Positions 17,445-26,446 are shown, counted from the first letter of the stretch. The stretch: 64,000 bases of DNA from Paenibacillus sp. FSL H7-0357 (GCF_000758525.1 NZ_CP009241.1:6138001-6202000); one strand, 5' to 3'. Made by a program: numbers and translations. The notes: generated by a model not told the origin, from the sequence alone.

Positions 17445-17888
17445 TTAATTCTCGATCCACGTAACAATCACTTCGGCACCGCCCGGTTTCTTGTCCAGGC
17501 TGCTCCCTATAATAGAATAAGAGTAATCGCCTTGAACTTTACCGTTAATAATCAAATTGTTCGAATCCACAATTTGTGTGCCCTGATCCAGTTCCTTGGC
17601 CTTAACATACTCTTTATATGTACTTCCTAGTGCATCCATACTCTCTTCTGTCTCAAAGATCAGCATGGATGACTTTTTTCCGCCCACCAGCTCCCCATCC
17701 GTAAACGTAATGCCTGCACCCACAGGAATCGGAAAGTCCCCGGGCAGATATTCCGCCTGGTCCACACTTTCTTGCGCTAAGGTGCGAAAATGCTCACTGC
17801 CTGTTCCCGGACCGGAGCTGCTGCAACCGCTGAGACCCATTGCAGTAAACAGCGCCAGCATGGGAAAAACGAACTTCTTGTTGAACAT
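17445..17888 (-). CDS. Small lipoprotein of unknown function
   Basis: 147-residue protein with a lipoprotein signal: hydrophobic residues 7-18 and a lipobox LSGC, lipidated Cys about residue 22. The mature part is short, acidic in places, with an AEYLPGDFPIPVGAG segment near 45-60 and a beta-rich C-terminus ending VIVTWIEN. I do not recognise a named family. ATG 17888 has AGGAGG eight bases upstream. Single gene with its own terminator. Confidence 0.8.
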   Translation of the reverse strand: MFNKKFVFPMLALFTAMGLSGCSSSGPGTGSEHFRTLAQESVDQAEYLPGDFPIPVGAGITFTDGELVGGKKSSMLIFETEESMDALGSTYKEYVKAKELDQGTQIVDSNNLIINGKVQGDYSYSIIGSSLDKKPGGAEVIVTWIEN

Positions 17889-18017
17889 CAAATAAACCTC
17901 CTCCTGTATGAAAATAGAGTTATCGGGCTTTAGCTAATACCCATAATTACCCTGATTTGTTCTTGTGAAAACCAATATTCTAAAATTTAAAATATTAAAC
18001 TATCCGCAGAAAAAAGA

Positions 18018-18049
18018 TTTACATCGGCAGCTGATTACATTAATATAAT
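18018..18049 (+). promoter_or_regulatory. Promoter of the ABC exporter-tetR operon
   Basis: TTTACA at 18018-18023 is followed either by TAATAT at 18041-18046 (17-base spacer) or TATAAT at 18044-18049 (20-base spacer). Both -10 candidates touch the palindrome. Confidence 0.6.
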
Positions 18050-18068
18050 GAGTGAGTACTCACTCATT
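18047..18068. promoter_or_regulatory. 22-bp perfect palindrome, probable TetR operator
   Basis: AATGAGTGAGT followed by its exact complement ACTCACTCATT. It overlaps the TATAAT at 18044-18049 and lies just before the ABC ATPase start. TGAGTGAGT/ACTCACTCA is a pattern used by many TetR regulators, and a TetR gene ends this operon. Confidence 0.8.
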
Positions 18069-18092
18069 ATTATGAGAATTGAGGAGATAGTT

Positions 18093-18824
18093 ATGAATCA
18101 GGGGACTTCTGTTGTTTCCGTAAACCACGTCTGCCGGACGTTTGGCAGCAAGGAAGTGCTAAAGGATATTTCCCTGCAGGTTGCAGAGGCGGAAACCTTC
18201 GGCATTCTAGGCCCTTCCGGCTCCGGCAAAACTACGCTGGTGAAGCTCTTGACCGGCATTGATGAAGCGACCTCGGGCGAAGTGCGTGTATTGGGGATAC
18301 CCATGCCTAAGCTTGCCATGCTGCAGCAAATCGGGTATATGGCTCAGTCTGACGCCTTGTATACGGAGCTGAGCGCAAAAGAGAATCTGGAATTCTTCGC
18401 CGCTCTCTATGGACTGAAAGGCGGAAACCGCACCCGCCGGATCAGGGATGTCTTGGAGCTGGTCAATCTGCAGGATCATCTGCGCAAAAGAGTTGATCAG
18501 TATTCCGGGGGGATGAAACGCCGTCTGTCACTGGCGATCGCCTTATTGCATGAGCCTCCGCTTCTGCTTCTTGATGAGCCCACGGTTGGCATTGATCCCG
18601 TACTGCGCCAGTCCATCTGGAAGGAACTAAAGGCGCTGAACCGCAAAGGGACTACCATTGTACTCACTACCCATGTGATGGATGAAGCCGAGAAATGCGA
18701 CCGTCTGGCCATGATCCGTGATGGTGAACTGCTGGCGGTGGATACACCTGCTGGTCTGCTGAACGCTACCGGTTCTGCTTCTCTTGAAGAAGCTTTTCTA
18801 TATTATGGAGGTGTCCGCCGATGA
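18093..18824 (+). CDS. ABC-2 type transporter ATP-binding protein
   Basis: Drug/antibiotic-type ABC exporter ATPase, 243 aa. Walker A GPSGSGKTT near residues 41-49, signature YSGGMKRR near 139, Walker B LLLLDEPTVGIDP near 157-169, and the switch His in TTHVMDE. Start ATG 18093 has GAGGAGAT upstream; an earlier frame start at 18048 lies inside the operator. The stop overlaps the start of the permease gene by four bases, showing tight coupling. Substrate unknown; TetR control suggests a response to a small toxic molecule. Confidence 0.92.
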   Translation: MNQGTSVVSVNHVCRTFGSKEVLKDISLQVAEAETFGILGPSGSGKTTLVKLLTGIDEATSGEVRVLGIPMPKLAMLQQIGYMAQSDALYTELSAKENLEFFAALYGLKGGNRTRRIRDVLELVNLQDHLRKRVDQYSGGMKRRLSLAIALLHEPPLLLLDEPTVGIDPVLRQSIWKELKALNRKGTTIVLTTHVMDEAEKCDRLAMIRDGELLAVDTPAGLLNATGSASLEEAFLYYGGVRR

Positions 18825-19864
18825 GAATCCGGGCGATCACCCTGCGAATTCTCCAGCAGTTTATTCATGACAAAAGGACGATGGCACTGATGTTTATTGC
18901 CCCCCTGCTCGTTCTCAGCTTAATGAGTCTGGTGTTTAACGGCGACGACTATGAACCGAAGTTTGGTGTGTACGGAAATACCCAAGCCATCTCTGCGGCG
19001 TTTGAGAAGCAAAGCACTGCTGTGGTCGAATACGCCACGGCAGAGCTGGGCAACGAAGCTTTGAAGGAGGGCAAGATCGATGCGCTTGTCACAGTAAGCG
19101 GCGCTGCTCCTGAAGTTGTGCTGGAAGGCAGCAACCCCACGGCAAATCGTGCGGCACTGATGGCCTTACAGGAAGCGGTCCAGAGCCTGCAGCCTGTTAT
19201 ACCCGGCCAGGGACAAGGTCAGCTGAAGCCGCAGATCAGCTATCTGTACGGCGCTGAAGATATGACTACAATCGACCGCTTCGGTCCGATAATGATCGGC
19301 GTCTTTGTCTTCTTCTTCGTCTTTCTGATTGCCGGCGTTTCCTTGCTGCGGGAACGGACTACCGGAACCCTGGAACGTCTGCTCTCTACCCCGCTGAAGC
19401 GCTGGGAAGTCGTTCTTGGCTACGTGTGCGGTTTCGGGATTTTCACCGTATTCCAGGCGCTGCTGATCTCCTGGTTTTCCATTCAGGTGCTGGGAATTAT
19501 GATGGCTGGCAGCTTCGGTTATGTCCTGCTTGTGACACTGCTGCTGTCGATGACGGCGCTGACGCTTGGTACACTGCTCTCGGCTTTTGCTGCCAATGAG
19601 CTGCAGATGATGCAGTTCATTCCGCTAATCATCGTGCCGCAGATTTTCTTAAGCGGGCTGTTCCCGATGGATACGCTCCCAGTGTGGCTGCAGCGGATCG
19701 GGCTGGCGACACCGATCTATTACGGCTCGGAAGCGCTGATGGACATCATGATCCGCGGCAAAGGCTGGAGCGACATCGCGCTGGATGTCTTTGTTCTGAT
19801 CGGTTTCTCTCTGCTGTTCATGCTGCTGAATGTGCTGGCCCTGCGCAAACACCGCAAAATGTAA
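18821..19864 (+). CDS. ABC-2 type transporter permease
   Basis: 347-residue membrane protein: one N-terminal helix (about 22-38), a large extracytoplasmic domain (about 40-155), then five helices (about 157-340) with the ABC-2 pattern LLRERTTGTLERLLSTPLKRWEVVLGY between helices 2 and 3 (about residues 179-203). GGAGG lies just before the ATG inside the ATPase gene. It forms the exporter with the preceding ATPase. Confidence 0.92.
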   Translation: MRIRAITLRILQQFIHDKRTMALMFIAPLLVLSLMSLVFNGDDYEPKFGVYGNTQAISAAFEKQSTAVVEYATAELGNEALKEGKIDALVTVSGAAPEVVLEGSNPTANRAALMALQEAVQSLQPVIPGQGQGQLKPQISYLYGAEDMTTIDRFGPIMIGVFVFFFVFLIAGVSLLRERTTGTLERLLSTPLKRWEVVLGYVCGFGIFTVFQALLISWFSIQVLGIMMAGSFGYVLLVTLLLSMTALTLGTLLSAFAANELQMMQFIPLIIVPQIFLSGLFPMDTLPVWLQRIGLATPIYYGSEALMDIMIRGKGWSDIALDVFVLIGFSLLFMLLNVLALRKHRKM

Positions 19865-19921
19865 TTTCGCAAGCAGCTATGATAATATAAACGGAAAATA
19901 CGAGGTTTGGAGGGCAAAAGA

Positions 19922-20629
19922 ATGGAGACGGACAATGCTGCGGGGCAGCAGCATGAGGGGGAGCAGTGGATTGAGGAGCTGCTGGCCATCAGTCAGGAAG
20001 AAAAAATGACGCCGAAGCAGATCGCCATTCTGGAGGCGGCGATTGAAATATTTTCAGATAAAGGATATTCGGCTGCGGCTACCAGTGAAATTGCCCAGAA
20101 GGCGGGGGTGGCGGAAGGGACGATCTTCCGCTATTACAAGACCAAAAAGGATCTGCTGCTCTCCATTGTCGGGCCGACGATGAGCCGCATGATCGCGCCC
20201 TTTGTCATGCGCAATTTCGACGGCGTGCTGGATGGTCCTCCCGAGAGCTATGAGGCATTTCTGCGGGCTTTTATGGTCAACCGGCTGGAATTCGCCCGCA
20301 AGAACTTTAAGATTCTGAAAATTCTTATTCAGGAAATCCCCTTTCAGCCCGCATTAAGGGAACAGTTCGCCGAGAATGTTCTCGGCCAGGTACTGGAGCG
20401 GGTAACCGCCATTACCGAGCATTTCAAGGAAAAGGGCGAAATTATCGACATGCCCACACCCGCAATTATCCGGTTTACGGTCTCTTCTGTAATCGGATAT
20501 CTGCTGGCCCGTCTGCTGTTCCTGCCGGATAGCGATTGGAATGATGAAGAAGAGATTGAGCAGACTTTGGCTTTCATGCTGTACGGTATCAGCGGACCGG
20601 CAGTACGCCCAGAAGCGAAGGGAACTTAG
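19922..20629 (+). CDS. TetR/AcrR-family transcriptional regulator
   Basis: 235 aa. N-terminal helix-turn-helix at about residues 30-75 (SAAATSEIAQKAGVAEGTIF then RYYKTKKDLL), preceded by an acidic Gln-rich tail of about 25 residues. The C-terminal domain should bind an inducer. Start ATG 19922 has TTGGAGGG upstream; a TTG at 19907 is part of that site. It closes the exporter operon and probably binds the palindrome at 18047-18068, repressing itself and the exporter. Confidence 0.9.
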   Translation: METDNAAGQQHEGEQWIEELLAISQEEKMTPKQIAILEAAIEIFSDKGYSAAATSEIAQKAGVAEGTIFRYYKTKKDLLLSIVGPTMSRMIAPFVMRNFDGVLDGPPESYEAFLRAFMVNRLEFARKNFKILKILIQEIPFQPALREQFAENVLGQVLERVTAITEHFKEKGEIIDMPTPAIIRFTVSSVIGYLLARLLFLPDSDWNDEEEIEQTLAFMLYGISGPAVRPEAKGT

Positions 20630-20661
20630 GCCGGAAATTTACACTGACACTTTCAATAGAA

Positions 20662-20709
20662 GGGCCAACTCCAAACCGCAGAAATGCGGTTTGGAGTTGG
20701 CCTTTTTTT
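20662..20709 (+). terminator. Strong terminator behind tetR
   Basis: An 18-bp perfect stem GGCCAACTCCAAACCGCA with a GAAA loop, followed by seven T. Confidence 0.95.
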
Positions 20710-20772
20710 ACATTGCAAACACTTAGAGTGATCCCGCACCGCAGCATCTGCTCAGGATTCCGGTAAATGGTT

Positions 20773-20801
20773 TTGAAGGCGTACGCCTGTTCTGTTATTA
20801 T
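20773..20801 (+). promoter_or_regulatory. Promoter of the SNF2 helicase gene
   Basis: TTGAAG (20773-20778) and TATTAT (20796-20801) with a 17-base spacer. It lies inside the longest possible reading frame, which argues that translation starts further downstream. Confidence 0.6.
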
Positions 20802-20856
20802 GGGTACTATAGCAAATTCGGACTTATGGACAAGACAAAAGGAAGTGATTAGGGCT

Positions 20857-23800
20857 GTGGGTTTCTATGTGCCGGAACGGGTAATCAGGCTGCTATGCGG
20901 CGGTGCTGCTTTGGAGCAGGGAACGGTTTATTATGAAGCGGATAAGGTCACGCTGACCTATGCGGAGAACAATGTTGAGCTGGAATATTCAAAATACCGG
21001 GCTGAGGTTCAAGGCCTCGAAAGCTACGAAGTGGTGCTTGCTATAGACAGTGACGGTGATGTAAATGGGGAATGCACCTGCCCTGCATACCACCACGGCG
21101 GAGCTTTTTGCAAGCATATCGCAGCTGTTCTCGTCAATATACTCCGTCAGGAAATGGACACGGAACTCTCCAGAAGTATGGCCGGCCCCAGTCTCCACCT
21201 TCACGGAGGCTCCACCGGAGAGAGCGGCAGACTTACTCCGCGTAATCCGGAACCTGCAGCCTTTGGCTCAGGGGAACATACGGGTGACCGGAAGCTGGTG
21301 ACCAGCATGCTGGATATGTTCGGCAGCTCCCGGAAGCGTCCAAGCGGCACCGGAACCTATAGCGATATCAGAACTCCGCTTCAGGTTGAGTTCATCTGTA
21401 AGCCGGTTCTGTACACCGATGGCACTCATAAGCTTGGAATTGAACTGAAGATCGGATTAGAGCGGCTTTATATTGTGCAGAAAATCAGAGCTTTTCTCGA
21501 GCGCATCCACCGTGGGGAATCCTTTGAGTTCACCAAGCATTTTATCTATGACCCTTCCTTGCACAGCTTCAATAAAGAAGACAATGCGGTGATTCTGAAG
21601 CTGATCGAAGTCCTTTTAAATGAAAAGATGTACCGCGAAGCTGTCAGTCCACATACGCATTATTCGGGTGGCCCGGGAGGGGAACGGCTGCTGCCGGTTC
21701 CGCCTTTTTTCTGGGAGCAAGTTCAGCCTGCGCTAACAGCAGTATCCTCTGTACAATTGCAGCATGGGGGAATAAGCACGGAAGGGCTTCAGATCACAAA
21801 CGCTCCCCCTCCGCTGAGCTTTCAATTCGATCAAACCCCGGATAACAGCTACCGTCTGGATATCCAGGGGCTTGCGCAGCTTACAGTCATGGAGGATTAC
21901 GGGCTTATCTTGTCTGAAGGCAGGCTGCTGAAGCTGCCGGTTCAGGAATGCCAGCGTCTCTCCGAGCTTAAGAAAATGCTGGCGTCCTCCCGCAAAGATG
22001 AAATTGCCATTGCCCCGGAGCAAATGGAGCCTTTTATGGACAAGGTGATTCCCGGGCTGAAAAAGCTGGGCCATGTGTATATTGCCGAGGCTATCCAAGG
22101 CCGCATCATCCAGGCACAGCTTCAAGCCAGACTTTATCTTGACCGGATAAGAGACCGGCTGCTGGCAGGTCTTGAGTTTCAATACGGCAATATTGTGATT
22201 AATCCGCTCGATGAGAAAGCACGCGAACGGGGCAATGAGGTGATTCTGATGCGGGACGGGGAAACCGAAGGGCGGATTCTTGCGCTGATGGATCATGCTT
22301 CTTTTACCCAAACGGAAAGCGGCTATATTATGAGCGATGAGGACGGCGAATTTGATTTTCTCTATCATACCGTGCCACTGCTGGAGCCGTTGCTTGAGGT
22401 ATATGCCACTACTGCTGTCAAGGGAAGACTGCTCACCGGAACAGCCCTGCCGAAGGTAACCTTAAGCTGGAACGAAAAAACCGACTGGCTGGACTTCAAG
22501 TTCGCCATGGAAGGAATCCCCGAAACGGAAATTGTACTGGTGCTGAAATCGCTGCAGGAGAAACGCCGCTATTACCGGCTGCCGGATGGGGCGCTGCTGC
22601 CGCTGGAGAGTGCGGAATTCTTAGAAATCATCACCTTTATGAACGAAATCGGAATCCGTCAGGATGAGCTCAAAAGCCCGCAGTTCTCTCTCCCCCTGGC
22701 CCGCGGCCTGCATTTGAATGGCGACAGCGCGGGGGACTCCGTCACCATGGGACGCTCCCTGCGCCGGCTTCTGGCCAACATGCAGAATCCCGAAAATCTT
22801 GATTTCCCTGTGCCGGACAGCCTTATTCCCGTACTCCGGGATTATCAGCAATATGGTTTCCAGTGGCTGAAGACGCTGGCCCATTACCGTTTTGGCGGCA
22901 TCCTGGCCGATGATATGGGTCTCGGCAAAACGCTGCAGAGCATCGCCTTCCTGCTCTCAGAGCTTAAGGATATCCGGCAGGGAGGCCACCCTGCGCTGAT
23001 CATCGCTCCGGCCTCCCTGCTCTACAACTGGCAGAATGAGCTGAAGAAATTCGCCCCGGAGATCAAAGCGGCCATAGCCGACGGGAACTTAACCGAACGC
23101 CGACGGACACTGAAGAACACCGCAGGAAACGATGTAATCATCACCTCCTATCCGCTGCTGCGCCGTGATATTGAAGAGTACGCCAAGCATTCCTTCCACA
23201 CCCTGTTTCTGGATGAGGCGCAGGTCATCAAGAACCATGCGACCCAGACGGCTCAGGCGGTAAAAATATTGCAGGCGCGTTACCGCTTCGCGCTTACCGG
23301 AACGCCGGTAGAAAATGCTCTGGAGGATCTATGGTCGATCTTCGGAGTTGTGTTTCCCGGACTGTTTCCGGGCAAAAAGGCCTTTCATGACCTGCCCCGG
23401 GAGACGGTTGCGAGGCGGGCTCGGCCTTTTCTGCTGCGCCGCCTAAAAAGCGATGTACTGAAAGAGCTGCCTGATAAAATCGAATCTCTGCAGGCCTCGG
23501 AGCTGCTGCCTGAGCAGAAAAAACTGTATGTCGCTTATCTCGCCAGGCTGCGCAAGGAAGCGCTCAAGCATCTGGACAACGACGGGTTTGGCAACGGCAG
23601 AATCAAGGTGCTTGCCGGGCTGACCCGGCTGCGCCAGCTCTGCTGCCACCCCGCGCTGTTCATTGCAGGCTATACCGGCGGCTCGGCGAAATTCGAACAG
23701 CTGCTGGAGATTATTGAAGAATGCCGCAGCTCCGGCAAACGGATGCTGATATTCTCCCAGTTCACCGAAATGCTCGGCCTGATCGGCCGTGAACTGGGCC

Positions 23801-24198
23801 TGCTGGGTGTGCAGCATTTCTATCTCGATGGCCAGACGCCTTCAGCCCAGCGGGTGGAACTCTGCAACAGGTTCAATGAGGGTGAACGGGATCTTTTCCT
23901 GATTTCACTAAAAGCGGGTGGTACCGGACTGAACCTGACGGGAGCGGACACGGTCATTCTCTACGATCTCTGGTGGAATCCCGCTGTTGAGCAGCAAGCT
24001 GCCGACCGGGCCCACCGGATCGGGCAAAAGAAGGTGGTTCAGGTGATCCGCCTCGTAGCACAGGGGACTGTTGAAGATAAGATGTACGAGCTTCAGCAGA
24101 AGAAAAAGAACCTGATCGACGAAGTCATCCAACCGGGCCAGGAGGCCATTTCTGCCTTAAGCGAGCAGGATATCCGTGAAATCCTGATGCTTTCATAA
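20857..24198 (+). CDS. SWIM zinc-finger SNF2/DEAD-like helicase
   Basis: Superfamily 2 DNA-dependent ATPase of about 1113 aa. It has an N-terminal SWIM zinc finger (CTCPAYHHGGAFCKH, about residue 73), a long middle domain (about 100-640), then the SNF2 ATPase: motif I DDMGLGKT about 684, motif II DEAQ about 786, LTGTPVEN about 830, and C-terminal motifs GGTGLNLTGAD and QAADRAHRIGQ. Bacterial members resemble B. subtilis YwqA; they may remodel nucleoprotein or RNA polymerase complexes, but the role is not settled. The frame opens at ATG 20767, but a promoter lies at 20773-20801 and AAGGAAGTGA precedes GTG 20857, so that start is preferred. Single gene with terminator. Confidence 0.88.
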   Translation: MGFYVPERVIRLLCGGAALEQGTVYYEADKVTLTYAENNVELEYSKYRAEVQGLESYEVVLAIDSDGDVNGECTCPAYHHGGAFCKHIAAVLVNILRQEMDTELSRSMAGPSLHLHGGSTGESGRLTPRNPEPAAFGSGEHTGDRKLVTSMLDMFGSSRKRPSGTGTYSDIRTPLQVEFICKPVLYTDGTHKLGIELKIGLERLYIVQKIRAFLERIHRGESFEFTKHFIYDPSLHSFNKEDNAVILKLIEVLLNEKMYREAVSPHTHYSGGPGGERLLPVPPFFWEQVQPALTAVSSVQLQHGGISTEGLQITNAPPPLSFQFDQTPDNSYRLDIQGLAQLTVMEDYGLILSEGRLLKLPVQECQRLSELKKMLASSRKDEIAIAPEQMEPFMDKVIPGLKKLGHVYIAEAIQGRIIQAQLQARLYLDRIRDRLLAGLEFQYGNIVINPLDEKARERGNEVILMRDGETEGRILALMDHASFTQTESGYIMSDEDGEFDFLYHTVPLLEPLLEVYATTAVKGRLLTGTALPKVTLSWNEKTDWLDFKFAMEGIPETEIVLVLKSLQEKRRYYRLPDGALLPLESAEFLEIITFMNEIGIRQDELKSPQFSLPLARGLHLNGDSAGDSVTMGRSLRRLLANMQNPENLDFPVPDSLIPVLRDYQQYGFQWLKTLAHYRFGGILADDMGLGKTLQSIAFLLSELKDIRQGGHPALIIAPASLLYNWQNELKKFAPEIKAAIADGNLTERRRTLKNTAGNDVIITSYPLLRRDIEEYAKHSFHTLFLDEAQVIKNHATQTAQAVKILQARYRFALTGTPVENALEDLWSIFGVVFPGLFPGKKAFHDLPRETVARRARPFLLRRLKSDVLKELPDKIESLQASELLPEQKKLYVAYLARLRKEALKHLDNDGFGNGRIKVLAGLTRLRQLCCHPALFIAGYTGGSAKFEQLLEIIEECRSSGKRMLIFSQFTEMLGLIGRELGLLGVQHFYLDGQTPSAQRVELCNRFNEGERDLFLISLKAGGTGLNLTGADTVILYDLWWNPAVEQQAADRAHRIGQKKVVQVIRLVAQGTVEDKMYELQQKKKNLIDEVIQPGQEAISALSEQDIREILMLS

Positions 24199-24225
24199 AT
24201 TGGCCATGCACGCTTATCTCCTGGC

Positions 24226-24288
24226 ACAGCAAGCAGGGACTTTCACAGCCTAAGGCTGGGGATGTCCCTGTTTGCTGTATTTTTTTTA
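24226..24288 (+). terminator. Terminator behind the SNF2 helicase
   Basis: ACAGCAAGCAGGGAC pairs with GTCCCTGTTTGCTGT (one mismatch), followed by a run of T. Confidence 0.9.
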
Positions 24289-24336
24289 GAATGACATAAG
24301 GATTTGTTACTCTACCGGGTTCGGACTCCGCAGATA

Positions 24337-24693
24337 TTACAACTCGTCACTCCATTTCTCATGCGTTACAACACGATGGGCATCCACCAATTGACCGTCA
24401 GCTTGTTTGCCCCATACTGAAATCCCTGCTTTTTCTCCTAGGTCATCGCCTGTAAAGAGAAATTCGAAAGCATCCAGATCGGCAAAGTAGTCTCTGGTCA
24501 CCACCTCGCCTGGTGCGATTTCGACAACTTCACTCACATATAAAGTTCTTGTAGTACCCAGGAAGTAACCTAGAATATTAATAACCAGTACTTCTGCAGC
24601 AGCCCGATTCACAATCTTTACAGTTACAAGCTGCGCCGGTCTTATGCCAAGAACAGGATTATTCTCTATAGGTCCAGTAGATAATGTGGTCAT
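24337..24693 (-). CDS. Uncharacterised 118-residue protein
   Basis: No family recognised. The sequence is beta-rich (LVTVKIVNRAAAEVLVINILG, then LYVSEVVEIAPGEVVTRDYF) and ends in a charged tail; no signal peptide or membrane helix is seen. The pattern resembles a small beta-sandwich, as in spore-coat or exosporium surface proteins of Bacillales, but that is only an impression. Start ATG 24693 has AAAGGAGG nine bases upstream, which strongly supports translation. It is divergent from two small plus-strand genes across 230 bases. Confidence 0.75.
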   Translation of the reverse strand: MTTLSTGPIENNPVLGIRPAQLVTVKIVNRAAAEVLVINILGYFLGTTRTLYVSEVVEIAPGEVVTRDYFADLDAFEFLFTGDDLGEKAGISVWGKQADGQLVDAHRVVTHEKWSDEL

Positions 24694-24923
24694 CCCGTCT
24701 TATTCCTCCTTTCAATCCACTCATTTGTGAATATCAAACTCTGATTCTAGCGGTAGTGTTAATTGATCGCACAATATATTAATATTCGTGTGCTACCCTG
24801 ACGGTGTGGACAGAAGACAGGCTCCATTCACCAAATCCTGCAGCAGTGCATAAAGTGTACAAAAGAGAGTTCGCCCACTAGTGGCCGCTGTTCTGAAAGA
24901 ATGTATACGGAAGAAGGGAGTCC

Positions 24924-25229
24924 ATGCCCCCTCCTGGAAAAGGAAAGAAAACGAGCATAAAAAAACAACCGGCAAACCCTAAAACGCAAAGTCCAAAGGG
25001 GCTGGAGTTTGCAGTGGCTGCACTTCTTTTATCAGGCAAGTTAAAGGTAGACTCTGTCCAGATGTTCACGGACGCTTCGCTTCTTGTCAGCCTGGTTGGC
25101 AAATATAAATCACTTGGCAATTTGAGCGACAGCAACGTTGATAAACTGGTCAGCTTTCTCAACGACAACAGCAGCCTGACCTTGAACGAGATCATGGCCG
25201 CTTTGAAGAAAAAATCAGACAACTCTTGA
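24924..25229 (+). CDS. Uncharacterised 101-residue basic protein
   Basis: The N-terminal 25 residues are rich in Lys/Pro (PPPGKGKKTSIKKQP), followed by an all-helical region of about 75 residues with a LLSGKLKVDSV block and a KKK near the end. No family recognised. AAGGGAG precedes the ATG at a short distance. It precedes the 39-codon gene at 25259 by 29 bases, so the two are probably co-transcribed. Confidence 0.65.
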   Translation: MPPPGKGKKTSIKKQPANPKTQSPKGLEFAVAALLLSGKLKVDSVQMFTDASLLVSLVGKYKSLGNLSDSNVDKLVSFLNDNSSLTLNEIMAALKKKSDNS

Positions 25230-25258
25230 GTGGAGGAATAAAGGGAGGCCTAGCACGT

Positions 25259-25378
25259 ATGGACAATTTTGACGGTGAAGATTTTGCCGGGGGGATCCTG
25301 CTGGTCATTGTAATTGCGCTGCTTATCTTTGGTTCAACGGATATTAAGGATCTTACCGCTGCGCCCACTTCCGATTGA
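25259..25378 (+). CDS. 39-residue single-helix membrane peptide
   Basis: ATG 25259 with AGGGAGG ten bases upstream; stop TGA at 25376-25378. The peptide begins MDNFDGEDFAGG and has one hydrophobic helix (about residues 12-26, ILLVIVIALLIFGS), then a short acidic tail. The layout recalls the small sporulation membrane peptides of Bacillales (YjcZ-like), but there is no clear sequence match. Probably in one transcript with the gene at 24924. Confidence 0.6.
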   Translation: MDNFDGEDFAGGILLVIVIALLIFGSTDIKDLTAAPTSD

Positions 25379-25407
25379 AACGGGACTCCTTACTTGAATT
25401 AAAATCA

Positions 25408-25436
25408 TTTACATCCCATATAAGGCTTGTTATGAT
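25408..25436 (+). promoter_or_regulatory. Promoter of the yitT-like gene
   Basis: TTTACA (25408-25413) and TATGAT (25431-25436) with a 17-base spacer. A terminator-like hairpin lies between it and the gene. Confidence 0.7.
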
Positions 25437-25476
25437 TAAAGTATCAAAAGAGCTGCGCAACTTATGTTTGCTACAA

Positions 25477-25516
25477 AGCGATTAAAGGATGATTTTTTCC
25501 TTTAATCGCTTTTTTG
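25477..25516 (+). terminator. Terminator-like hairpin in the leader of the yitT-like gene
   Basis: AGCGATTAAAGGA pairs perfectly with TCCTTTAATCGCT and is followed by six T. It lies about 40 bases after the predicted transcription start and 33 bases before the start codon, so it could attenuate the gene. Confidence 0.8.
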
Positions 25517-25548
25517 TGTGAGCTTTAAAAATCATGGAGGTATATCGT

Positions 25549-26385
25549 ATGAACAAAAGAGTACATGATATGGTTATGCTGCTTCTCGGGGCATTTATTT
25601 TTGCGCTGGCAGTCAATTTATTTGTGATTCCCAATGACTTTGGTGAGGGTGGCGTGACAGGAATATCGATCATTCTGTATTATTTGCTGAAATGGTCTCC
25701 TGCGCTGGTCGGCATCATCTTGAACGGGATTTTGCTGATCATCGGCTATAAGCTGCTGGATAAAAAAACGACGGGATATACCATCATCGCTGTTGCCTTT
25801 AACTCCCTGTTCCTGTACTTGACCAAGAACTGGCAGATCGCTTCGGATGAGCCGGTGATTAACGCTATTTTCGCGGGTCTGTTTGCCGGGGTCGGGATTG
25901 GACTGATCATCCGGGTCGGCGGCACGACTGCAGGTACGACAATTCTGGCTCGTCTTGCCAATAAATATTGGGATTGGAATATCAGCTATGCCTTGCTGTT
26001 CTTTGACCTTATCGTTGCCGCACTGTCCGCCTTCGTCATTGGTATCGAAAAGATGATGTTTACGTTCGTTATCCTCTATATCGGAACCAAAGCCATGGAG
26101 TTCATTATCGAGGGCTTGAATCCTAAAAAAGCGGTGACCATCATCTCGGCACACTATGACAGCATTGCCGTACGGGTTACGGAGATTATGGACCGCGGAG
26201 TAACGGTGCTCCGGGGATACGGCTATTACACCGGCGAAGAAAAGGAAGTCCTTTACATCGTAATTAGTAAGCAGGAAGTTTCCATGCTCAAAAAAATCGT
26301 ACGGGCTGAGGACAAAAATGCTTTTGTCACGATCCACGATGTACGCGACGTGTTTGGTGAAGGATTTATTGATATTTCTAAATAA
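25549..26385 (+). CDS. YitT family membrane protein (DUF2179)
   Basis: 278-residue protein. Five or six membrane helices (about residues 10-180) with the conserved GVTGISIILYYLL and RVGGTTAGTTILARL blocks of the YitT family, then a cytoplasmic DUF2179 domain (about 215-278, with VTVLRGYGYYTGEEKEVLYIVISK). Family members are integral membrane proteins of unknown substrate. Start ATG 25549 because GGAGG (25536-25540) is nine bases upstream; an ATG at 25534 overlaps this site. Confidence 0.9.
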   Translation: MNKRVHDMVMLLLGAFIFALAVNLFVIPNDFGEGGVTGISIILYYLLKWSPALVGIILNGILLIIGYKLLDKKTTGYTIIAVAFNSLFLYLTKNWQIASDEPVINAIFAGLFAGVGIGLIIRVGGTTAGTTILARLANKYWDWNISYALLFFDLIVAALSAFVIGIEKMMFTFVILYIGTKAMEFIIEGLNPKKAVTIISAHYDSIAVRVTEIMDRGVTVLRGYGYYTGEEKEVLYIVISKQEVSMLKKIVRAEDKNAFVTIHDVRDVFGEGFIDISK

Positions 26386-26446
26386 GCCAACCGGCTATTG
26401 ATTTATTCCATAAATTCGCTATACTGATAAAAATCAATATACAATC

